From NCBI GenBank assembly GCA_029941645.1, contig JAPYSZ010000062.1:1-5631 (forward strand): a stretch of 5,631 nucleotides of DNA. Reading direction: 5' to 3'. This DNA is from Candidatus Poseidoniia archaeon. Its GTDB lineage: Archaea; Thermoplasmatota; Poseidoniia; MGIII; CG-Epi1. A program made the position numbers and the translations under genes. Each line of letters opens with the position of its first letter. Positions within the stretch are counted from its first letter, which is position 1. The notes beneath the pieces are model-generated. The model ran no database searches. It was not told the origin of the DNA and saw nothing but the letters and a program-made list of their open reading frames with translations. Below are positions 1-5,631 of this stretch, piece by piece.

Positions 1-903
1 GAACAAAGCCTTTCTGAAGCATGGAAAGAGAACAATATAGCAATCTTAGCATTAGCTCTGTGTTTTGTTGTTGCACACGTTACGGCAATGTATCTTGTAC
101 CGGCTTATGAAGAAGCCGAGGTTCAAGCATTTGAGGACCCTGATGATCCTATTAATTCAGCTGTCTATATCGGCATAATTCTAGTATTTACAGCCTTTAT
201 TCTATGGATTGCAAAACAAGGGCTTGATTGGATTCTTCAACTAATATTCTTATCAGCAATTGGTACAACATTCATTTACGTGTTTTATCCGTTTTTCCAC
301 AGTTATGGGATAGAAGGATTTGCAGGATATGTTGGGGCAACAGCTATTGCAGTTCAATTAACCTTTCTTTTGATATCATATCCAGAATGGTATGTTATTG
401 ACCTTTCAGGAGTAATTCTTGCAGCTGGTGTTTCAGCTATTTTTGGGATATCATTTGGTCTTGTACCTGCACTTATTCTTCTTGCAGGTCTAGCAATTTA
501 TGATGCTTGGGCTGTCTATCACACAGGTCATATGGTTGATTTGGCAGATTCAGTTATGGATCTCAAGTTACCTATTTTGCTAGTTATGCCTAAGACATGG
601 AATTATTCTTTCTTAGAACAAGGTAGTTTGAACGAACAAATTGAATCCGGAGAAAAGCGCGGGGCTTTGTTTATGGGGCTTGGGGACCTCGTGATACCTG
701 GAGCACTTGTTGTATCTTCTAAAGCAGCTTTAGGTTGGTCTGTAGGTATAGCTTCAATGGTCGGTAGTTTAGTTGGATTCTTTATTTTAATGACATTTGT
801 GCTTAGTGGAAGGCCACAAGCTGGTTTGCCCTTGTTGAATGGAGGAGCTATTTTGGGATATTTCTTGGGCGCATTAATTTTTGTTGGCGATTTAGGTATA
901 TGA
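1..903 (+). CDS. Presenilin-type intramembrane aspartyl protease (archaeal PSH / A22 family), 5' partial
   Basis: A polytopic membrane protease of the presenilin / signal peptide peptidase type, expected to cut transmembrane segments of other proteins within the membrane. The frame is open from base 1, giving 300 visible residues before TGA at 901-903. About nine hydrophobic segments can be counted (near residues 12-34, 55-72, 76-97, 107-127, 131-150, 154-174, 222-243, 248-268 and 275-296), the number expected for the family, so only a short N-terminus is missing. The two catalytic aspartates are seen as YD (residues 167-168, helix 6) and GLGD (226-229, helix 7). The third signature, normally PAL at the start of helix 9, reads PLL (277-279). 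The ATG at 88 lies inside the first helix and is probably not the real start. The last four bases overlap the next gene. The family call is confident; the substrate is unknown. Confidence 0.88.
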   Translation, partial: EQSLSEAWKENNIAILALALCFVVAHVTAMYLVPAYEEAEVQAFEDPDDPINSAVYIGIILVFTAFILWIAKQGLDWILQLIFLSAIGTTFIYVFYPFFHSYGIEGFAGYVGATAIAVQLTFLLISYPEWYVIDLSGVILAAGVSAIFGISFGLVPALILLAGLAIYDAWAVYHTGHMVDLADSVMDLKLPILLVMPKTWNYSFLEQGSLNEQIESGEKRGALFMGLGDLVIPGALVVSSKAALGWSVGIASMVGSLVGFFILMTFVLSGRPQAGLPLLNGGAILGYFLGALIFVGDLGI

Positions 904-1643
904 ATATAGTTCCCGTTCATGGCTCTGCAGCACTACATTTTGTGGATGAATCTGCATTATTATTATCAGATTTACATTATGGTGTTGAGGCTGAAATGCT
1001 ACGTGGTGGAGTATGGATTCCTAACCGTTCTACTGCAAGAACAGAAAAGGTACTCAAATTAATAAAACAAACAAAATCAAAACGTTTGATTCTTTTGGGT
1101 GATGTCAAGCATCAAGTTCCTCATAATAGCAAACAACAACGTACCGATTTAGAGCAATTCTTTATGGCTACTACAAGGATAGCTACAGTTGAGATTATTC
1201 CCGGAAACCATGACGGTGGTCTGAAAAATATAGCACCATCTGATGTTATTTTTCATAAATCAACAGGTTGCGTTATAGGAAATATTGGATTGAGTCATGG
1301 ACATGCTTGGCCATCTCAAGAAGTAATGAATTCAGAATTATTAGTGATGGGTCATGAGCACCCAGCGCTCTCTTTCAGAGATAGATTAGACAAATTGCAT
1401 AGTGAGCCTTGTTGGCTTAGAGCTCCTATGATTGAACATGAAAAATACGATAAAGTTCCTAAACAATTGATTGTTATGCCTGCATTTGGAGAATTGGCCG
1501 GTCGAACAATGAATAGAGAACCTTTGAAGGGTTTAGGGCCTATTTTGAGAAATGGTTTGGCTGATTTATCTAAAGCACGTGTAGAAACTTTGGAAGGATT
1601 AGATTTTGGAGAATTAGGGAGCTTAATTGATCTACGACTATGA
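900..1643 (+). CDS. SbcD/Mre11-related archaeal metallophosphoesterase
   Basis: A 247-residue cytoplasmic calcineurin-like phosphoesterase using two metal ions. All five motif blocks are visible in order: DLH (residues 24-26), GD in GDVKH (67-71), GNHD (102-105), HGH (133-135) and GHEHP (151-155). The GDVKH form, with Lys-His where many relatives have an acidic residue, is typical of the archaeal SbcD/Mre11-related family and resembles bacterial DNA-ligase-associated phosphoesterases. A MPAFGELAG stretch (193-201) near the end also fits. Length is normal and no domain is missing. The ATG lies in an ATGA overlap with the protease stop, and no usable ribosome binding site precedes it, so translation is probably coupled. 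The helicase gene follows by the same kind of overlap, which points to a role in DNA or RNA processing. Activity as nuclease versus phosphodiesterase cannot be decided from sequence. Confidence 0.9.
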   Translation: MNIVPVHGSAALHFVDESALLLSDLHYGVEAEMLRGGVWIPNRSTARTEKVLKLIKQTKSKRLILLGDVKHQVPHNSKQQRTDLEQFFMATTRIATVEIIPGNHDGGLKNIAPSDVIFHKSTGCVIGNIGLSHGHAWPSQEVMNSELLVMGHEHPALSFRDRLDKLHSEPCWLRAPMIEHEKYDKVPKQLIVMPAFGELAGRTMNREPLKGLGPILRNGLADLSKARVETLEGLDFGELGSLIDLRL

Positions 1644-4324
1644 AAATCCATCCAAAATTATTTGCAGCTCTTGAAAGTCGTGGACTTTCTGAACCTACAC
1701 TCGCACAATCTTCTACTTGGCCTGAAATTGATGCCGGCGGTAATATTTTACTAATTGCACCCACTGGCGTTGGTAAAACTGAAGCGGCTATGGTTCCTTT
1801 ATTTCATAGACTTCTTGAGCAAAAATCAAAGCCAATTTCTATTTTGTATATTACGCCATTACGCTCTCTCAACCGGGATATGTTGCGCAGATTGAGTGAT
1901 ATTGGTGAAGAATTGGATATTAGTGTAGCTGTAAGGCATGGCGATACTTCACCTTATGAAAGGACGAGACAGTCCAAGAACCCTCCTCAGATTTTGATTA
2001 CAACTCCTGAAACTTTACAGATTATGTTATCAGGTAAAAGATTACGAGAAAATTTAGTTGGAGTTCAAGCAGTAGTCGTCGATGAGGTTCATGAATTGGC
2101 TTCTAGTGAACGAGGTGCACAATTGAGTATAGCATTGGAACGGTTAGTGTTGCTATCCGGTGAATTTCAACGAATTGGGCTTAGTGCCACAGTTGGAACT
2201 CCAAAGGAGGTTTCTGCTTTTTTGGGAGGAGATCGTAAAGTGAAGATTGTAAAGCCTAGTCTTGAACGTAAGATGGATTTGCTCGTTCATGCGCCTGAGC
2301 CAGTTTCAGAGGATGATGTATTAGTTAATGAACTATTTTGGGAGCCTGAAAGAGTTGCAGCATTACGTTATTCTGCAGAAGCATCCCGTATGGGTCCAAC
2401 TCTTCTTTTTGTTAATACAAGAGATACAGCCGAATCTATTGGAGTTAGATGGAATATGTGGGATCCTGAAGCTAGTATCCATGTTCATCATGGTTCTTTG
2501 AGTAAGGATGTCAGAATAGAGGCTGAAGAAGATTATCGTAGAGGTGATGTCAATACATTGATTTGTACTTCCTCTTTAGAATTGGGTATTGATGTAGGAA
2601 ATACAGCACTTGTTATTCAGTATAATTCACCTAGAGACCCCTCACGAATGAGTCAACGTTTAGGTAGGTCTGGGCATAGAATTAAGGAAACTGCGATTGG
2701 TCGAATTGTTTCTACTGAAGCTACTCAGATTCTGGAATCTGCAGTTATTGCAAGGCGTACTTTGGCAGGTGAGCTTGAACCATCTAGAATTCGAGAAATG
2801 CCAATGACCGTTCTTGCAAATCAAATAATATCGTGGACAGTTTGTGATAAAAATGTGGATAAGAAAACTTTTCTTAGTACGATAAAGAAAGCTTATCCTT
2901 TCCGAAAATTCAATGAAACCGGATTAGATGATATGCTAAGTTTACTTGATCAAGTTCATCAAAATCGTACAATAGGTAAATCAGTTCGTCAAGGTCCTCG
3001 CGCCATGAAATATTTTCATGGTAATCTATCTTTGATTCCCGATCAGAGAACCTTTGGTGTGAGAGATATAACAACACAAAAGATGATAGGCAGATTAGAT
3101 GAGCGATTTATTCTTGATTTAGCACCAGGGGATCGAATTGTATTTCGAGGAGCTGTATGGGCTGTAGTTGAAATTGATGAGCAAGTTACCGTTTCACCAT
3201 CCAGTTCGATAGGTGAGTTACCAAGATGGATTGGTGAAGATATTCCGGTTCCTTTTTCGGTTGCTCAGGAGGCTTCCCAAAGGCTTAGTGATGGTAATTG
3301 GAAAGATTTACCAGTAACAGATGAAGCAAAGTCTGTTTTGATTGATTTTCAACAAAGTATTTTGGATGCAGGAGTCATGCCTTCTCCCATTTGTATTACA
3401 GTCGAACAGCATGAGCGTTTGTTTATTCTTAATTATCCTGGTGGCAGTCGTCTTAATCGGACAATTGGCATGATAATAACTGCAATGTTATCTGCTAAAA
3501 GTGGTTACAAGGTAGGTTATCAATTTGATCCATATAGAGTTATTTTTGATGCTCCAACAAGGACAACAGTCAAGGATATGTTGGCAATAACAAAAGGTTT
3601 TGAATCTCAAATTGGTAGTTTGCTTCGATTTGCAATAAGAGATAGTCCTGCACTGAAATCTCAGTTACTTCATTCTGCTAGAAAAATGGGTGCAATTGGC
3701 CCAGACGCAGATGTTGGCAAATTTGGTATGCGAAAATTGATTGAATCCTATTCCGATACGCCACTATACACTGAAGCAATTGAAAGATTTCTATTTCATC
3801 AGCTAGATGAAAAGGGAATGGAAGATTTCATAACTAAAATTAATGCTGGTGAAATATCAGTTATTCTTTCTCCTAAAACACCTCATGGATATGCAGGATT
3901 AGATCCTTATCGTGATTATTTGAAACCACCTAAGTCGGATAGTTCAGTTATTGTTGCTGTAAAAAGAAGATTAATGCGGACTAATTTGTCATTGAAATGT
4001 CTTTCATGTAATAATAAGCGAAAAAGAAAGGTTAAATTGATTACAAAACATGAACTAGTTTGTCCTCAATGTAATAGTCGTATGGTTGCATTATTGCATC
4101 CTATGGAAGTGGATAAAGAACTGAGTGCTAAGAAATTGACTAAATCAGCCTCCTTAGCAAAATCGCATGGTGAAAGAGCGGCTTTGGTTATTGCAGGACG
4201 GGGTATTGGACCCGATACAGCAGGAAGAATTCTGCGAAAACAGTTAAGGGATGATTCAGATTTAGTCAAAGCCATAATTGAAGCGGAAATAACCTATGCT
4301 CGAACTAGACGATTTTGGGACTGA
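1640..4324 (+). CDS. lhr: Lhr-family superfamily 2 ATP-dependent helicase
   Basis: An 894-residue cytoplasmic DNA/RNA helicase of the Lhr (large helicase-related) family, associated with repair or RNA processing. The start is supported by a complete Q-motif-like region (F8, G15, PT 19-20, Q23). Motifs in order: Walker A APTGVGKT (40-47), TPLRSLNRD (72-80), TTPE (121-124), DEVH (148-151), SAT (182-184), LLFVNTRDT (255-263), HHGS (283-286), TSSLELGIDVG (310-320) and QRLGRSGHR (339-347). A winged-helix and Lhr-core region follows to about residue 770. The C-terminal part has two CxxC pairs (C787/C790 and C808/C811), a likely zinc-binding knuckle, then GRGIGPDTAGRIL (853-865), a helix-hairpin-helix-like stretch. 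This compact form with a Cys-rich tail resembles archaeal Lhr1-type proteins and not the roughly 1500-residue bacterial Lhr. No defect is seen. It starts inside the phosphoesterase stop codon. Confidence 0.93.
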   Translation: MKIHPKLFAALESRGLSEPTLAQSSTWPEIDAGGNILLIAPTGVGKTEAAMVPLFHRLLEQKSKPISILYITPLRSLNRDMLRRLSDIGEELDISVAVRHGDTSPYERTRQSKNPPQILITTPETLQIMLSGKRLRENLVGVQAVVVDEVHELASSERGAQLSIALERLVLLSGEFQRIGLSATVGTPKEVSAFLGGDRKVKIVKPSLERKMDLLVHAPEPVSEDDVLVNELFWEPERVAALRYSAEASRMGPTLLFVNTRDTAESIGVRWNMWDPEASIHVHHGSLSKDVRIEAEEDYRRGDVNTLICTSSLELGIDVGNTALVIQYNSPRDPSRMSQRLGRSGHRIKETAIGRIVSTEATQILESAVIARRTLAGELEPSRIREMPMTVLANQIISWTVCDKNVDKKTFLSTIKKAYPFRKFNETGLDDMLSLLDQVHQNRTIGKSVRQGPRAMKYFHGNLSLIPDQRTFGVRDITTQKMIGRLDERFILDLAPGDRIVFRGAVWAVVEIDEQVTVSPSSSIGELPRWIGEDIPVPFSVAQEASQRLSDGNWKDLPVTDEAKSVLIDFQQSILDAGVMPSPICITVEQHERLFILNYPGGSRLNRTIGMIITAMLSAKSGYKVGYQFDPYRVIFDAPTRTTVKDMLAITKGFESQIGSLLRFAIRDSPALKSQLLHSARKMGAIGPDADVGKFGMRKLIESYSDTPLYTEAIERFLFHQLDEKGMEDFITKINAGEISVILSPKTPHGYAGLDPYRDYLKPPKSDSSVIVAVKRRLMRTNLSLKCLSCNNKRKRKVKLITKHELVCPQCNSRMVALLHPMEVDKELSAKKLTKSASLAKSHGERAALVIAGRGIGPDTAGRILRKQLRDDSDLVKAIIEAEITYARTRRFWD

Positions 4325-4353
4325 GTCTAATTTAAATATATGATTCATTAGAC
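4325..4353. repeat. 7-bp inverted repeat flanking the TATA-like box
   Basis: GTCTAAT (4325-4331) and ATTAGAC (4347-4353) are perfect reverse complements separated by 15 bases that include most of the TATA-like element. The repeat starts directly after the helicase stop codon. It could be an operator for a dimeric regulator that blocks the promoter, or a weak stem-loop at the 3' end of the helicase message. There is no T-run after it, which argues against a classic terminator. Arms this short can arise by chance in AT-rich sequence. Confidence 0.35.
4331..4340 (+). promoter_or_regulatory. Archaeal TATA box for the propeller gene
   Basis: TTTAAATATA matches the archaeal TATA-box pattern well. 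Its centre is about 26 bases before the ATG at 4361. Archaeal TATA boxes are normally centred about 26-27 bases before the transcription start, so transcription would begin at or next to the ATG and give a leaderless mRNA. No Shine-Dalgarno sequence is present before the ATG, which agrees. Only a weak purine pair (AA, 4329-4330) stands where a BRE would be. Confidence 0.55.
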
Positions 4354-4360
4354 AATAACA

Positions 4361-5631
4361 ATGAGTCTCCGTGAGATTAATGCTGCAATTCCTGTCACAG
4401 TGTTTTTGTTAATTTCTGTAATACTCTATGGATTTTATGACAATCTTTCGGGTGAAGATGAGGGTTCTGGTCTAAATTTGGTAGATCCGGTTTGGGATTA
4501 TGAGCATGATTCCGAAAATGGTCAGGGTTCAATTACAGGAGGATATGTTTATCGAGGGCAAAATGCACCTAGTTTGTATGGAAAATATATCTATGGTGAC
4601 TTCATTATGGGCCAATTATGGTCTTTGGAAATTACAGATGGTGCCCCCATCAACACGTTGATTTATGACAGCAAAGCTAACACTTCATTAACAGGTAATA
4701 AAAGAATATCCGTATCTTCATTTGGAGAGTCTGAATCAGGCGAATTATATTTTTCAGATCGAAACGGTAAAATTTTTACTTTTAGTGAAACAGCATCAGG
4801 AGTTACGGTTGAGGAATTTAATCCCGAAATATCTATAGAACAATTGATTGGAATCTACAATGCTGGAGATGGGTCCAATAGACTATTTGGGATTCAACAG
4901 TCTGGGAAGATCCATATTATTGAGGAGGATAGTAATACTACTGAGATTCTACTTGATATTACAGAACAGGTAGAGAATGGAGATTGGGAACAAGGTTTGC
5001 TTGGCCTAGCTTTCCATCCAGATTATGAGAATAATGGTGAATTCTTTGTTACATACACAATCCCTGATGGTGGCGATTTACGCCTTTCAAAGTTTGTGGG
5101 AACTACTGAGAATATATTGCTAGAGATTGACCAACCATATAGGAATCATAATGGAGGGCATATTGCTTTTGGTCCTGATGGTTATCTGTATGTTGGTTTA
5201 GGGGATGGTGGGATGTACAATGATGCTTTTGATCACTCTCAGAATCTTAAAACTTTCAAAGGTTCAATTCTAAGATTAGATGTTGATGGTGATGAGTATT
5301 CAGTTCCATCTGATAATCCCTTTGTTGACAATACCAAAGGTTACAAAGAAGAAATATTTGCTTATGGCTTTAGAAATCCTTGGATGTTCAGTTTTGACAG
5401 AGAGAATGGTGACTTGTGGGTTGGCGATGTAGGGCAAGATAAATGGGAAGAAATTGACGTTGTTGTTGTTGGTGGAAATTATGGTTGGGCCTATCGGGAA
5501 GGAAAACAATGTTTTAATTCACCTTTTGAGCACTATGATGGCCACAGTTGTGGAGAGATAGATAGTTGGACATTTGGAGCTTTTATTTATGAGCGTATTT
5601 TGCTAAATATACCCCTAATGTTTGTTATGTT
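4361..5631 (+). CDS. Membrane-anchored glucose/sorbosone (PQQ sugar) dehydrogenase-like beta-propeller, apparently permuted, 3' partial
   Basis: The frame stays open to the window edge (423 residues seen, no stop). The ATG is the first after an in-frame TAG at 4349-4351. Residues 8-26 form a hydrophobic signal-anchor without a lipobox, so the protein should face outside the cell. Residues 43-141 (PVWDYEHD, SITGGYVYRG, YIYGDF, SSFGES-GELYFSD) match what is normally the C-terminal end of this family. Residues 158-397 then match the usual N-terminal and central blades: GLLGLAFHPDY (212-222), NHNGGHIAFGPDG (262-274, H263 the expected catalytic base), YVGLGDGG (277-284), GFRNPW (336-341), WVGDVGQDKWEEID (353-366) and GGNYGWAYREG (371-381), plus C384 and C397. 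Members oxidise sugars using PQQ and calcium, but some propellers of this fold are not enzymes, so the activity is uncertain. The last 25 or so residues do not resemble the family. It is a separate transcription unit from the helicase operon. Confidence 0.82.
   Translation, partial: MSLREINAAIPVTVFLLISVILYGFYDNLSGEDEGSGLNLVDPVWDYEHDSENGQGSITGGYVYRGQNAPSLYGKYIYGDFIMGQLWSLEITDGAPINTLIYDSKANTSLTGNKRISVSSFGESESGELYFSDRNGKIFTFSETASGVTVEEFNPEISIEQLIGIYNAGDGSNRLFGIQQSGKIHIIEEDSNTTEILLDITEQVENGDWEQGLLGLAFHPDYENNGEFFVTYTIPDGGDLRLSKFVGTTENILLEIDQPYRNHNGGHIAFGPDGYLYVGLGDGGMYNDAFDHSQNLKTFKGSILRLDVDGDEYSVPSDNPFVDNTKGYKEEIFAYGFRNPWMFSFDRENGDLWVGDVGQDKWEEIDVVVVGGNYGWAYREGKQCFNSPFEHYDGHSCGEIDSWTFGAFIYERILLNIPLMFVM

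Noticed and set aside
88..90. ATG at 88 as the start of the protease gene
   Set aside because: The frame is open back to base 1, and residues before this Met form the first half of the first transmembrane helix (NNIAILALALCFVVAHVTA), so the true start lies upstream of the window.
894..897. AGGT as a Shine-Dalgarno sequence for the phosphoesterase
   Set aside because: It ends only two bases before the ATG, too close to act; coupling through the ATGA overlap explains initiation better.
603..920. Minus-strand open frame of about 105 codons
   Set aside because: It lies inside the protease gene, has no recognisable domain, and looks like a shadow of the real frame.
1352..1764. Overlapping minus-strand open frames across the phosphoesterase-helicase junction
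   Set aside because: Both sit antisense to strongly conserved genes, have no motif, and show low-complexity Ser/Pro/Lys composition.
4066..4275. Minus-strand open frame of 69 codons antisense to the helicase zinc region
   Set aside because: Explained by the coding strand; no motif and no promoter.
4340..4351. Mini-frame ATG ATT CAT TAG before the propeller gene
   Set aside because: Three codons only, and it falls between the TATA box and the predicted transcription start, so it would probably not be transcribed.
4401..4410. T-rich tract as an archaeal terminator for the helicase operon
   Set aside because: Only five consecutive T residues, and it lies inside the codons for the hydrophobic anchor of the propeller protein, which explains the T richness.
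5300..5509. Minus-strand open frame of 69 codons
   Set aside because: Antisense to the well-conserved GFRNPW and WEEID region of the propeller gene.

Overview
The window looks archaeal, most likely a low-GC planktonic euryarchaeon of the Poseidoniales (Marine Group II) or Marine Group III type. The evidence is an archaeal presenilin-type membrane protease, an SbcD/Mre11-related phosphoesterase with the archaeal GDVKH motif, an archaeal Lhr-type helicase with a C-terminal zinc motif, ATGA start/stop overlaps without Shine-Dalgarno sequences, and a TATA box placed about 30 bases before a start codon. The lineage is an inference from gene content and AT-rich composition. There is no marker such as rRNA to fix it.

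Layout. Positions 1-4324 are one tightly packed, same-strand operon. It holds a nine-helix aspartyl intramembrane protease (5' end outside the window), a metallophosphoesterase, and an 894-residue Lhr-family helicase. Each gene starts inside the stop codon of the one before (ATGA at 900-903 and 1640-1643). A 36-base gap follows, holding a TATA-like box and a 7-bp inverted repeat. A new transcription unit then starts at 4361: a membrane-anchored beta-propeller protein of the glucose/sorbosone (PQQ sugar) dehydrogenase family, which runs off the right edge.

How the genes fit together. The phosphoesterase and helicase form a plausible nucleic-acid repair or processing pair, echoing bacterial operons in which an Lhr-type helicase sits beside a phosphoesterase and a DNA ligase. 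The protease upstream is co-transcribed by position, but no functional link is visible. The propeller gene is separate and extracytoplasmic.

The most unusual thing here is that the propeller protein has its domain parts in the wrong order. A segment that normally closes the C-terminal end of this family lies directly after the N-terminal membrane anchor, ahead of the usual N-terminal blades. This suggests a circularly permuted, or truncated tandem, dehydrogenase. There are no RNA genes, mobile elements, CRISPR arrays or long non-coding stretches, and the rest is fairly ordinary archaeal housekeeping content.
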